From J029 sp964482495 (GTDB lineage Bacteria > Planctomycetota > UBA1135): a DNA stretch of 64,000 nt. This document shows, piece after piece, positions 1 through 8,305 of the stretch. The notes beneath the pieces are model-generated. The model ran no database searches and had not been told where the DNA came from. It saw only the letters and a list, made by a program, of their open reading frames with translations. The DNA lies in contig CAYZXS010000013.1 of the NCBI GenBank assembly GCA_964482495.1, forward strand, positions 1-64,000, written 5' to 3'. The translations under genes and the position numbers were made by a program. Every line of letters starts with the position of its first letter. Positions within the stretch are counted from its first letter, which is position 1.

Positions 1-73
1 GCGCGCCCGGGGCGTGGCTCGCGCCCGCCGCCGCCCCCCCCCAGCCCCCCCCGCAGCCGCTACCCTCCCCCCC

Positions 74-1345
74 ATGTCCCCCCGCGTGATCGATCGTCGC
101 CAGTTCCTGAAGACTTCCGCCCTCGGCGTGCCGCTGGTGCTGCCGGGCGCGGCCTGGGCCCGCCGGGCGGTGGCCAATGAGCAGATCCGGATCGGCATCA
201 TCGGCATGGGGATTCGGGCCCGGAACATCATGAACGGCTATCTGCTCGGGCATGAGCGGATTCGGATCCTGGCGGTCTGCGACGTCGACCGGACCCGGCG
301 CGAGCACTTCAAGGCGGTGGTGGACGAGAAGGCCGGCAATGGCGACTGCCGGGCCTACGTGGATTACAAGGACGTGCTGGCGCGCGAGGACATCGACGCC
401 GTGGTCATCACCACGCCCGACCACTGGCACGCGACGATGTGCATCCACGCCGCCGAGGCCGGCAAGGACATCTACTGCGAGAAGCCGCTGACCCACACGC
501 TGGAGGAGGGCAAGCGCATCATCGCCGCGGTGCGCAAGCACGACCGGGTGTTCCAGACCGGAAGCCAGCAGCGATCCGAGTATGCCCACCGCTTCGTCGA
601 CGCGGTCGACGCGGTGCGGAGCGGCCGCATCGGCAAGGTGCTGACTGCCCACGTCGGCGTCGCCGGCCCGCCTGCGCCCTGCACCTTGGGGTCCGAGCCG
701 CTCGAGCCCGGGCTCGACTGGGACCGCTGGCTCGGTCCGGCGCCGACCCGGCCGTACCACAGCGATCTGAGCCCGCGCGGCGTCATCGGCCACTACCCGA
801 GCTGGCGCGCTTGGCGCGAGTACAGCGGCGGCTACCTCGCCGACATGGGGGCGCACCACTTCGACATCGTCCAGTGGGCGCTGGACATGGACCGCTCCGG
901 CCCGGTCGAGATCCTGCCGCCGGCCGACGGCGACCCCGAGCGCGGCGTCACCCTGGTGTATGAGTCCGGCGTGCGCGTGATCCACGGCGGCCCCAGCGGC
1001 GCCACCTTCATCGGCACCAAGGGCTCGGTCCAGGTCGACCGGGGCCGCATCCACAGCGAGCCGGGCTCGATCCTGTCCGAGCCCTACGCCGAGGACGCCC
1101 GGCGGCTCCCGCGCCACGACACCCACGTCAACGACTGGATCCGCTGCATCGATAGCCGCGCCGAACCCATCTGCGACGTCGAGGTCGGCGCCCGCACCGC
1201 GGCGGTCTGCCAGCTCGTCAACCTGTGCTACCAGAGCGGCCGGCCGCTGCGCTGGGACCCGGTCCACTGGGAATTCGAGCACGACCCGCAAGCCAATCGC
1301 TGGCTCGACTACCAGCGACGGGTCGGCTTCGAGCTGCCGGGGTGA
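74..1345 (+). CDS. Tat-exported Gfo/Idh/MocA family oxidoreductase
   Basis: This is a predicted periplasmic NAD(P)-dependent oxidoreductase of 423 aa, probably acting on a sugar or inositol derivative. The N-terminus carries a twin-arginine signal (DRRQFLKTSA, Arg8-Arg9) followed by a hydrophobic stretch. A Rossmann motif IGIIGMGIRA starts near residue 40. The family hallmark EKP lies at residues 136-138 (CEKPLTHTLEE), and the C-terminal half has GGYLADMGAHHFDIV, which is typical of the family. The ATG at 74 was chosen because it places the Tat motif at the very N-terminus. No Shine-Dalgarno sequence is visible. The substrate cannot be deduced. The gene stands alone and is followed by a large inverted repeat. 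Confidence 0.88.
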   Translation: MSPRVIDRRQFLKTSALGVPLVLPGAAWARRAVANEQIRIGIIGMGIRARNIMNGYLLGHERIRILAVCDVDRTRREHFKAVVDEKAGNGDCRAYVDYKDVLAREDIDAVVITTPDHWHATMCIHAAEAGKDIYCEKPLTHTLEEGKRIIAAVRKHDRVFQTGSQQRSEYAHRFVDAVDAVRSGRIGKVLTAHVGVAGPPAPCTLGSEPLEPGLDWDRWLGPAPTRPYHSDLSPRGVIGHYPSWRAWREYSGGYLADMGAHHFDIVQWALDMDRSGPVEILPPADGDPERGVTLVYESGVRVIHGGPSGATFIGTKGSVQVDRGRIHSEPGSILSEPYAEDARRLPRHDTHVNDWIRCIDSRAEPICDVEVGARTAAVCQLVNLCYQSGRPLRWDPVHWEFEHDPQANRWLDYQRRVGFELPG

Positions 1346-1347
1346 CG

Positions 1348-1526
1348 GCGCATGGGGTGACGGCTGGAGCCGCGACATCGGGGACCCGATGCGCACCTGG
1401 CGCGTTCGCGCGGCGTGGTTCGAGGGCGCGGCGATCGGGCAGAGAGCGGCGCGAGGCGGGAGATCGGCGTTGGCCAGGTGCCCATCCGATCCCCGACGTC
1501 GAGGCTCCAGCCGCCACCCCATGCGC
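1348..1526. repeat. Large imperfect inverted repeat, 54-nt arms
   Basis: The arm at 1348-1401 and the reverse complement of the arm at 1473-1526 match at 48 of 54 positions without gaps. A 71-nt spacer separates them. The left arm begins 2 nt after the stop codon of the oxidoreductase gene. No gene is seen inside. The arm contains CGACGTC and GGGCACC blocks that resemble the shorter palindromes at 5838-5958 and 26215-26251, so it may belong to the same dispersed family. It could act as a transcript-end structure or be a remnant of a small non-autonomous element. Confidence 0.8.
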
Positions 1527-1565
1527 CTCAGCCGTCGGCTTGACGGCAGACCGCAGGTTAGGCGG

Positions 1566-1991
1566 TCATTCGGCTGGGCAGGGCACTGGGTTGCTCCAGT
1601 GCGTCAGGAACTCGCCGTTCCGGCTGGCGGCGAAGCGGCTGCCGATCCGCATCGTCTGACCTGGATCAGCGGATGCTCGGAAGACGAAGGACTTGCCCGG
1701 GCCGAGACGTTGGAGCTCCAAGCCGGCGCCGCACCAATCCCAAGCGACCTCCTCCCATGTCCCCTCGACTTGGCGTTCCCGCCAGGTCTGCGGAGCCTCC
1801 GGGCCGTAGCCCCAGAAGTAGGCCATTGAGGCGCCGGTGTTCCGGACTTCGAACTCGACCTCGGGGCGGTCTCCGCCCAACAAGCGGCCGGTGAATTCGA
1901 GCTCCACCGGAACTCCAGGATCGGAGCCTTGTCGCGTGCAGCCGCCGGCGGCCAGGGCCAGGAAGGTCAAGAGCAAGGGAATACGTGTCAT
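1566..1991 (-). CDS. Small lipoprotein of unknown function
   Basis: This 141-aa protein has a lipoprotein signal peptide ending in LALAAGGC, with the lipidated cysteine at residue 18. The mature part contains EFEVRNTGASMAYFWGYG, a pattern often seen in beta-sandwich domains of secreted proteins, but no specific family was recognised. A strong Shine-Dalgarno sequence lies 8 nt upstream of the ATG, which is unusual in this window and supports the start. It is a single minus-strand gene convergent with the oxidoreductase. Confidence 0.75.
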   Translation of the reverse strand: MTRIPLLLTFLALAAGGCTRQGSDPGVPVELEFTGRLLGGDRPEVEFEVRNTGASMAYFWGYGPEAPQTWRERQVEGTWEEVAWDWCGAGLELQRLGPGKSFVFRASADPGQTMRIGSRFAASRNGEFLTHWSNPVPCPAE

Positions 1992-1999
1992 CGCCGAAT

Positions 2000-2005
2000 C
2001 CTCCT
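2000..2005 (-). promoter_or_regulatory. Perfect Shine-Dalgarno AGGAGG
   Basis: On the minus strand AGGAGG is followed by an 8-nt spacer and the ATG of the 141-aa lipoprotein gene. Most genes in this window lack a recognisable ribosome binding site, so this one fixes the start with unusual clarity. Confidence 0.8.
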
Positions 2006-2342
2006 AAGGGGAGCTTGCTTCCCGCCGAAGGCATCGAATCCTCCAGCTCCGATCATAGCGGGAGCACCGACGCGGTCTCTCGCGACACTCCTTCCGAGCC
2101 CAAGCCCAGGCTTCGATCATCGCCACCCTAGGAGCAAGGCGCCTGACGATGGTCCCCGGAAGCCAGGACGCTGAAACCGTTCGCATGCGCCGTTCACCAC
2201 TTCAGACCCCCACACGCTCCACCCCAAACGGATCACCGAAGGGTAGGCGACGGAACGCGGGAGGGAAGGTGGCGGGGGTCCGGTTGGCCCCAACTGGCGT
2301 TGAAGGCCCCACCGGAGCCCCCGCCACCGTCACCACCACCCC
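2006..2342. other. Intergenic region without a supported gene
   Basis: This gap lies between the lipoprotein gene start and the stop of the metallo-beta-lactamase-fold protein. Besides the long hairpin at 2268-2328 nothing coding is supported. The lipoprotein promoter should lie in its left part, but no clear -10/-35 pair was recognised. Confidence 0.5.
2268..2328 (-). terminator. Candidate terminator hairpin
   Basis: Arms at 2268-2284 and 2311-2328 are complementary over 17 bp with a single bulge, around a 26-nt loop. On the minus strand the hairpin starts 14 nt after the stop codon of the gene ending at 2343. It is not followed by a clear T-run, so it may be a weak intrinsic terminator or simply a transcript-stabilising structure. 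Confidence 0.5.
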
Positions 2343-4178
2343 TTACTGAATCACCATCGCCTCGGGACCACCCACCTCGCGGATGTTGATGCCGCTGCCG
2401 AGCAAGTCCTGGTAGGTGGCGAAGATGGCGTAGACCTGCATGCCGACGAAGTTGGCGTTGTTGGGCACAGTCATGGTGGTGTACATGACCTCGTTGGCGG
2501 GCACGAAACCCGACCAACCGGGCAGGCTGGCAGTGGCGTCCCAGCCGGCGTCCATGTTGCCGGGCACGTTGGTGCCGTTGATGTTGGTGCCGGGGGTGGT
2601 CCCGAGCGTGATCCAGCCCTGGTAGAGCATGTTCGCCTCGCCGGGGGCGTGCCAGTTCATGGCCAGGGTCTGGCCGATGACCGGCGGGATCAGGACCTCC
2701 ACCCGCACGCCGCCGGTGCCGCCGCCCCAATTGGTGGTGTCGGCGCTGTTGGTGTCGCCGGGGGTGCCCTTATCACCCTGGCCGTAAGTGGCGGTCGCGG
2801 CGACGAAGTTGGACGACGCGGCGCTGCCGAGCAGGTCGGCGCGCTCGGCCGCGACACCACTCCCGCCGGGCCAGCCGCTGGTGTAGTCGACCTGGTCGAT
2901 GGTGACGCCGCCGCGGCGCAGGCGCACGGTGTCGCTGGAGTTGCCGAGCGCCATGCGGCCGCTGGGCCAGGCGATCACCGGCTTGACGCCGCCGTTGCGG
3001 GAGCTCAGGCCGTCGGCCGCCAGCAGGCACTCGTCACCGGCGGCGAGCTGGATCGGCGCGCCAATGGTGAAGCTGTCGCTGCCGAGGTCGGAGACCGTGA
3101 TCTGGGCCAGGCTGACCGCCTCGTTGGTGCGGGCGCCAGTGAGCTCGATCCACTCGCCCTCGGTGTCGTTGACCTGCGCCGGGTCGCGCATGAATTCGGC
3201 GACGACGACGTCGCCGGCGGCCGCCGGGGTCGGCACCGCCTCGTCGCACCAGGCAGTGAAGCTGAGTCCGCCGGGCGCGGTGGCGGTGTAGCTGACGCCG
3301 TCGGTCACCAGGGTGACGTTGCCGTTGGTGTCGACGTAGCCCTCGGTGCCGACGCCGTCGGTCAGGCTCCACACCGGGATGGTCCAGCTGCTCGAGCTGA
3401 TGCGGTCGACGACCTCCTGCTTGGGGTAGCCGTAGCTGTTGGCGTGGCCGCAGGGGATGACCGCGAACTCCGGGTCGATCCAATTCAGGAAGGTGGCGTT
3501 CGAGCTGGTGCGCGAGCAGTGGTGGTTGACCTGGTAGACGTCGACGTCGCCGCACAGCGGGCCGACCGAGGACTCGACGTCGGTGGTGGAGTTGCCGCCG
3601 CCGGTCAGGTCGCCGCCGAGGAACATGTCGAAGTCGCCGTACTCGAGCTTCCAGGCGATGCTGGCCGAGTTCTCCCACTGCGAGGAGCCGGAGATGTTGA
3701 CGCTGCCGCCGCCCATCAGGTCGCCCTCGACCACCAGGCAGGTCATGGTGGCGCCGCCGCCCAGGTTCACGACCTGGCCGGGGCTGACGGTCTGGCGCAC
3801 GCTGGAGTAGGTGCTGGCGTACTGGCTGTAGGACTGCGTCCCCGGCGTGTTGGAGTTGCCGCGGTCGTAGGCGACGTTGCACTGGATGCCGCTCAGCCAG
3901 ACCTCGTCGAGGCCGCCGACATGGTCGGCGTGGTAGTGCGAGGCGCCGACGTAATCGAGGTGGCTGATGCCGAGCGAGTTCAGCAGCGGCACGACCGCGG
4001 CGTAGCCCTCGCCGCCCCAGCCGGCGTCGAAGAGGAAGCTGGTGCCGGTCGGGCCGACGATCAGGGTCGAGTCGCCCTGGCCGACGTCGATGAAATAGAC
4101 CTCGAGGTCCTGGGCAGGGAGGACGGCGGCGGAAAGGAGGAACAGGGGCGCGGTGGCCCCGAGGAGACGTCGCAGCAT
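2343..4178 (-). CDS. Secreted ComEC-like metallo-beta-lactamase-fold protein with lamin-tail-like domain
   Basis: This 611-aa protein has a signal peptide ending near residue 22 (LPAQ). Residues 23 to about 300 form a metallo-beta-lactamase fold with the metal motif HYHADH (residues 81-86) and IDVGQGDS near the start. This is the arrangement of the hydrolase domain of ComEC/Rec2-like proteins, here without any membrane channel. Roughly residues 325-450 (VAEFMRDPAQVNDTEGEWIE onwards) look like a lamin-tail domain, which often accompanies secreted nucleases. The last ~120 residues form a beta-rich C-terminal region like that of other secreted proteins in this window. A secreted nuclease or phosphodiesterase is a reasonable inference. 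Confidence 0.82.
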   Translation of the reverse strand: MLRRLLGATAPLFLLSAAVLPAQDLEVYFIDVGQGDSTLIVGPTGTSFLFDAGWGGEGYAAVVPLLNSLGISHLDYVGASHYHADHVGGLDEVWLSGIQCNVAYDRGNSNTPGTQSYSQYASTYSSVRQTVSPGQVVNLGGGATMTCLVVEGDLMGGGSVNISGSSQWENSASIAWKLEYGDFDMFLGGDLTGGGNSTTDVESSVGPLCGDVDVYQVNHHCSRTSSNATFLNWIDPEFAVIPCGHANSYGYPKQEVVDRISSSSWTIPVWSLTDGVGTEGYVDTNGNVTLVTDGVSYTATAPGGLSFTAWCDEAVPTPAAAGDVVVAEFMRDPAQVNDTEGEWIELTGARTNEAVSLAQITVSDLGSDSFTIGAPIQLAAGDECLLAADGLSSRNGGVKPVIAWPSGRMALGNSSDTVRLRRGGVTIDQVDYTSGWPGGSGVAAERADLLGSAASSNFVAATATYGQGDKGTPGDTNSADTTNWGGGTGGVRVEVLIPPVIGQTLAMNWHAPGEANMLYQGWITLGTTPGTNINGTNVPGNMDAGWDATASLPGWSGFVPANEVMYTTMTVPNNANFVGMQVYAIFATYQDLLGSGINIREVGGPEAMVIQ

Positions 4179-4231
4179 GTCTCAGAGAGGGGGAGGAGGA
4201 GGGGCGGCCCGGGCGGGCCGGCCTGCGGCGC

Positions 4232-5758
4232 TCAGCCGCTCGGCTGGACCATGATACCCCCGGTGGCGGCCGCCAGATCCTTCATGAAGCGCACCTTGGG
4301 CGCGTCCTTGCCGACGCAGATGCCGTGGATCCGGACCCCGGTGCGCAGGTGCTCGCGCTTCAGGCCGTCGAGCATGTGGCCGGCGTACTGGTGGCTGCCG
4401 CTCGATCCGCCGCCGTCGGAGATCAGCACGATCGTGTCGACCTCCGGGATCTGCTGGGCCGCGATCAGGACGTCGTAGAGCGCCGAGGTGCCGCCGAAGT
4501 CGAAGTCCTCGAGGAACTCCACCGCCTTGGCGCGGCTCTTCTTGTTGGCGGCGGTCAGGCGGCCGAAGGCGCGCTCCGGCTCGTCGCCGATCACCACCAC
4601 CTCGAACCGGGCGTCCTCGGGCAGCTGGCCGACGAAGATGTCCAGCTCGGCCGCCGCGGCCTCGGCGCAGGTTCGGTCGCCGAGCTTGTCGGCGCGCATG
4701 CTGCCCGATCCGTCGACCAGGATGGCGATGCGCTTGCTGTCGACCGGGATGCCGAAGACGTAGGCGGCCGTGCGCTCCTCGTCGGCCTCCGGGCCGGCGC
4801 CGCTCTGGCCGCTGAGCTGTCCGGAGCGGGCCCGCACCAGCCACTCGCCGCCGCGCTCCTCCCACCACCGGCGCCAGGTCTTGGGCGACCAGCCGAGCCG
4901 CTGCCCGGTCAGCTCGACCAGCGAGTCGACGATCTCGCGCACGAAGCGGTCGTCGGACTTCTCCAGGGCCTCGATCAGCAGGCCGGCGGCGTCGTAGACC
5001 CGGCCGCGGGCGGCGGCCTCGATGGCCGCGGTCCGCACGCCGGTCTCCTTGGCGCGCAGGCCGTCCCGGATCAGCGCCAGCAGGTAGCTGCGCGAGACGT
5101 CGCCGCGCTCGACCAGGGCCCGCAGCAGCTCCGCCCGGTCGCCCGGGTCCTTGGAGTTGCCGGCGGCGTCGACGATGGCCAGGATCTGCTCCCGGCTCAG
5201 GCCGTCGAGCTGCGCCAAACCGGACAGCATCGGCGAGGCCGCGACCAGCTTCTTGCGCACCTGGCCCTCCGGGTCCTTGCCCGGCCGCTTGCCGTAGTCG
5301 AGCCTCCCCTGCGCCAGCAGCGTGCCCAGCGTGTGCTGCCACTCCCGCCGCACCGGATGCGGCGCCTTGCTCAGCGCCGAGGACAGCATCTCCTTGGCCG
5401 GAACCGGCGCGTCGCCCAGGGCCAGCGCACGCAGGCTCAGCCGCCGCAGCAGCTCGCTGGCCTTCTTGTCCTTGGCGGCGTCGATCAGCAGCTCGGCCTC
5501 GACCTGGTCCCCGAAGCCCTGCATGCCACTGTAGAACCAGTCGCGCAGGTAGACCCCGCGGTAGGTGTCCATCTTGTCGTCGAACAGCCGCAGCCGCAGC
5601 TTCATTGCCTCGACGCCCCGCATCTCCGCCAGCTGCTTGGCCGCCTGGTAAGCCCCCGCCTCGTACCCAGCCTTGTCCTTCGCCCGCTCCAGCGTCTGGG
5701 CGATCTGCTTCAGGTCCTGGAAGGCGGCGGCGGCGGTGAGGAGGAGGGCGGTGAGCAT
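4232..5758 (-). CDS. Exported protein with alpha-helical repeats and C-terminal VWA domain
   Basis: This 508-aa protein has a short hydrophobic N-terminus. A largely helical central region (about residues 90-290) resembles HEAT/armadillo-type repeats. The C-terminal von Willebrand factor A domain starts near residue 340, with the MIDAS metal motif DGSGSM at 349-354 and a downstream VLISDGGGSSGS loop. VWA domains bind ligands or partner proteins through a metal ion; the partner here is unknown. Lone secreted VWA proteins are frequent in Planctomycetota. The gene lies downstream of the secreted MBL-fold gene's strand-mate region but the two need not be co-transcribed. Confidence 0.82.
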   Translation of the reverse strand: MLTALLLTAAAAFQDLKQIAQTLERAKDKAGYEAGAYQAAKQLAEMRGVEAMKLRLRLFDDKMDTYRGVYLRDWFYSGMQGFGDQVEAELLIDAAKDKKASELLRRLSLRALALGDAPVPAKEMLSSALSKAPHPVRREWQHTLGTLLAQGRLDYGKRPGKDPEGQVRKKLVAASPMLSGLAQLDGLSREQILAIVDAAGNSKDPGDRAELLRALVERGDVSRSYLLALIRDGLRAKETGVRTAAIEAAARGRVYDAAGLLIEALEKSDDRFVREIVDSLVELTGQRLGWSPKTWRRWWEERGGEWLVRARSGQLSGQSGAGPEADEERTAAYVFGIPVDSKRIAILVDGSGSMRADKLGDRTCAEAAAAELDIFVGQLPEDARFEVVVIGDEPERAFGRLTAANKKSRAKAVEFLEDFDFGGTSALYDVLIAAQQIPEVDTIVLISDGGGSSGSHQYAGHMLDGLKREHLRTGVRIHGICVGKDAPKVRFMKDLAAATGGIMVQPSG

Positions 5759-5837
5759 CGGGTCGAGGGTCCGAGAGAGCCGACGAAATCTAGGCCGCCA
5801 GGATACGCGAAGTCCGAGGCCTCTCCTCGTCCCGTCT

Positions 5838-5958
5838 CGACGTCTGGTGCCAGTTTGGCACCAAATGGGATGAGGTCGCTGGCGAGAGCGTGTCCGCTTA
5901 TTCAGGCCTTCTTGGCTCGAGATCCTGGACCTTGGTGCCTATCGGGCACCAGACGTCG
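5838..5958. repeat. Pair of inverted copies of a 27-nt palindromic repeat
   Basis: The copy at 5838-5864 and the reverse-complement copy at 5932-5958 share CGACGTCTGGTGCC and GGCACCAA. Each copy is itself a hairpin (TGGTGCC, five bases, GGCACCA), and the two copies can also pair with each other over 14 perfect bases. A third copy lies at 26215-26251. The pair fills the gap between the VWA gene start and the argH stop. The function is unknown; it could be a REP-like or miniature-element sequence, or a protein-binding palindrome. Confidence 0.8.
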
Positions 5959-5990
5959 AGGGCTGAATTGGGATCCATGCCGGCCGTGAT

Positions 5991-7220
5991 TCACGGGGAG
6001 GCCGACTCCTCACCGGTGGCGCCTTCCCGGCTCTCCTCCCGGTAAGCGTCCCGGAAGGTAGCCCCCGCCGCCACCTTCTGCAGCGCGCGCTCGGTCGCCC
6101 GTAGGTCGTCATCCGCGCCGGCGGCGCGGAGCGCGGCCTCGTCGAATTCCAGCCGCGCCACCAGCCGCTCGGCCATCGACAGCGAGGCCACTGCCCGGTC
6201 GTGCCCGCGGAACAGCGGCGGCTTGATCAACTGGAAGTCGCGGTGGTAGCCGCTGGGGAGGTCGCGCAGCACGTCGAGCAGCGCCGCCCGCTCGGCCACC
6301 ACCTGGCGCGCGTTCGCTCGCAGCAGCTCGACCAGATCGGGGTTCCGCTTCTGCGGCATCATCGACGAGCCGGTGGTCAGCTCGACCGGCAGGGTGACGA
6401 AGCCGAACTCCTCGCTGCTGAACAGCCACAGGTCGGCGGCCAGCTTGCCCAGGCTGAGCGCGGCGCCCTCGAGCGCGGTCAGATACGCCAGCTCGGGTCG
6501 GCCGCGGGAGTGCTGCGCGGCCGTCACCGGCAGCTCGGGCCCCTCGAAGCCGAGCTCGGCGGCGACGAAGGCGCGGTCCAAGGGCAGAGGCACGCCATAA
6601 CCGGCGCCGCTTCCCAGCGGGCACTCGCGCCAGCGCGCCGCGGCCTGATCCAGCGCCACGCGGTCGTGCTCGAAGGCCTTGGCGTGCGCCGCCGCCCAGT
6701 CGCCGACGGTCGACGGCATGGCGCGGCGGAGGTGGGTGTAGCCCGGGAGCGGCAGCTCGCCGCAGCGCTCGCCCAGCCCCGCGATGGCGCCGCTCAGGCC
6801 GGCCAGCCCGGCGCTGGCCTCCGTCGCCGCCGCCCGCAGCCACAGCCGCAGGTCGGTCGCCACCTGGTCGTTGCGGCTGCGGCCGAGGTGCAGGCGCTTG
6901 CCGTCCGCGCCGATCAGCGCGATCAACCGCCGCTCCACCGCCGAGTGCACGTCCTCGTCGCCCGGCTCCACCGTCCACTCGCCGGCCTCGTGGCTGGCCA
7001 GCAGCCGCTCCAAGCCGCTGCGGATCTGGGCGGCCGCGGCCGGCTCCAGCAACCCGGCGCGTTCCAAGCCGGCGGCGTGCGCCAGCGAGCCGCGGATGTC
7101 GTGAGCCACCAGCCGCTGGTCCTGCAGCCAGTCGTCGCCGATGGTGTAGCGCAGCATCTCCGGGTCCACGGGCTCGCCGCGGTCCCAGATCGGGCGGTGG
7201 AAGGCGGGGGCGTCGGTCAT
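5991..7220 (-). CDS. argH: Argininosuccinate lyase
   Basis: This enzyme cleaves argininosuccinate to arginine and fumarate, the last step of arginine synthesis. The 409-aa protein carries the fumarase/aspartase superfamily signature GSSMMPQKRNP at residues 284-294, SRNDQVATDLRLW near 115, and the GYTHLRRAMPS segment with the catalytic-region histidine at 163. The RRAMPS variant is typical of the Xanthomonas/Bacteroidetes branch. It is somewhat shorter than the usual 450-470 aa. The ATG at 7220 overlaps the upstream gene's stop (ATGA), which supports this start. It is the last gene of the arginine operon. Confidence 0.93.
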   Translation of the reverse strand: MTDAPAFHRPIWDRGEPVDPEMLRYTIGDDWLQDQRLVAHDIRGSLAHAAGLERAGLLEPAAAAQIRSGLERLLASHEAGEWTVEPGDEDVHSAVERRLIALIGADGKRLHLGRSRNDQVATDLRLWLRAAATEASAGLAGLSGAIAGLGERCGELPLPGYTHLRRAMPSTVGDWAAAHAKAFEHDRVALDQAAARWRECPLGSGAGYGVPLPLDRAFVAAELGFEGPELPVTAAQHSRGRPELAYLTALEGAALSLGKLAADLWLFSSEEFGFVTLPVELTTGSSMMPQKRNPDLVELLRANARQVVAERAALLDVLRDLPSGYHRDFQLIKPPLFRGHDRAVASLSMAERLVARLEFDEAALRAAGADDDLRATERALQKVAAGATFRDAYREESREGATGEESASP

Positions 7221-8305
7221 GCGGGGGAGGCGGCGAGGGCTTCGAGGGCCAGGGGGGCGAGCGCGGCGTAGAAGGCCGCGCCGGCTTCGAGCTCGTCGAG
7301 CAGCAGGTACTCGTCGGGCGTGTGCGAGCGGCGGCTGTCCCCCGGACCGCACTTCACCGCCGGCACCGCGTGCAGCAGCGCCATGTCCGACAAGGTGCTC
7401 GAGCCGACGGCGCGGCGGCGGCCGGCGGCCGCGAGCGCCGCGCGCACCAGCGGGTGAGCCGCGGGCGTGTCGACCGCCCGCAGCCGGTCCGAGCGCAGCG
7501 ACACGGTCGCGCCCGGCAGCTTGCGCTCCAGCGCCGCGACGCAGAAGGTGCCGTCATGCGGCGGCGTGACCCGGGCGTCGAACAGCGCCTTCGCCTGGTC
7601 CGGGACGCGGTTGTGGCGCTCGCCGGCGTGCAGCGCCGCGGCCACCAGCGTGGTCGGGCCGAGCAGCTCGTGACCGGTCTCCAGGCTGACCGCGCTGGGG
7701 AAGGTCGCCAGGTCGTGGACCGCCTCCAGCAAGGCGTTCCGGTGCGGCACGCGGGCGGCGTGAGCGGCGTGGCAGCTCTTTCCGCGCCACTCGGCCTCCA
7801 GCACGGCCAGGCCGGCCTGCGACCGCACCACCTCGAGCCCGGTCGGCTCGCCGGTCACCGCGGCGTCCGGCGCGCCGCAGGCGGTCAAGACCTCCTCCAT
7901 GCCGCGGTTGCTGGTCTCCTCACCGACCGTGAGCGCCAGCGCCAGCGTTCCCGCTGGGGTCGGCCCGGCGGCCGCCGACACCATCGCCGCGGTCATCGCC
8001 GCGACGCAGCCCTTGGCGTCGTTGGCGCCGAGGCCCGTCAACCGGCCGCCGCGCCACTCCGCCGCCCACGGGTCGCCGCTCCAGCTCGGCCCGGCGCCGA
8101 CCGTGTCGAGGTGGGAGTTCAGCATCAGGGTCGGGCCGCTCCCGCCCTCCCGGCGGGCGACGACGTTGTCGCCGATCCGCTCGACGTCGAGCCCGTGGCG
8201 CCGCAGGGTGTCGGCGGCGAAGGCGGCGGCCTCGGCCTCGGCGCCAGACACGCTGGGGATGCGCACCAAGTCGCGGAGCAAGGCGGCGGGGTCGAAGGCA
8301 GGCAT
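7217..8305 (-). CDS. M20-family N-acyl-ornithine/citrulline deacylase (ArgE-like)
   Basis: This 362-aa zinc peptidase-fold deacylase has the M20 metal ligands in order: SHLDTV, GANDAKG, GEETSNRGME and a C-terminal RSHTPDEYL histidine. In an operon with an N-acyl-ornithine transcarbamylase it most likely removes the acyl group from N-acyl-citrulline before argG and argH act. DapE-like or lysine-type activity cannot be excluded from sequence, but context favours the arginine pathway. Start ATG at 8305 overlaps the argB stop by one base (TGATG), and its own stop overlaps the argH start. Confidence 0.87.
   Translation of the reverse strand: MPAFDPAALLRDLVRIPSVSGAEAEAAAFAADTLRRHGLDVERIGDNVVARREGGSGPTLMLNSHLDTVGAGPSWSGDPWAAEWRGGRLTGLGANDAKGCVAAMTAAMVSAAAGPTPAGTLALALTVGEETSNRGMEEVLTACGAPDAAVTGEPTGLEVVRSQAGLAVLEAEWRGKSCHAAHAARVPHRNALLEAVHDLATFPSAVSLETGHELLGPTTLVAAALHAGERHNRVPDQAKALFDARVTPPHDGTFCVAALERKLPGATVSLRSDRLRAVDTPAAHPLVRAALAAAGRRRAVGSSTLSDMALLHAVPAVKCGPGDSRRSHTPDEYLLLDELEAGAAFYAALAPLALEALAASPA

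Noticed and set aside
1556..1562. GTTAGGC as a possible integron core site
   Set aside because: No RYYYAAC partner box lies within 200 nt, and no integrase or cassette structure is nearby.
7217..8305. DapE or acetyl-lysine deacetylase as product name
   Set aside because: The M20 motifs cannot separate these, and the operon contains a complete arginine pathway, which favours an ArgE-type role.
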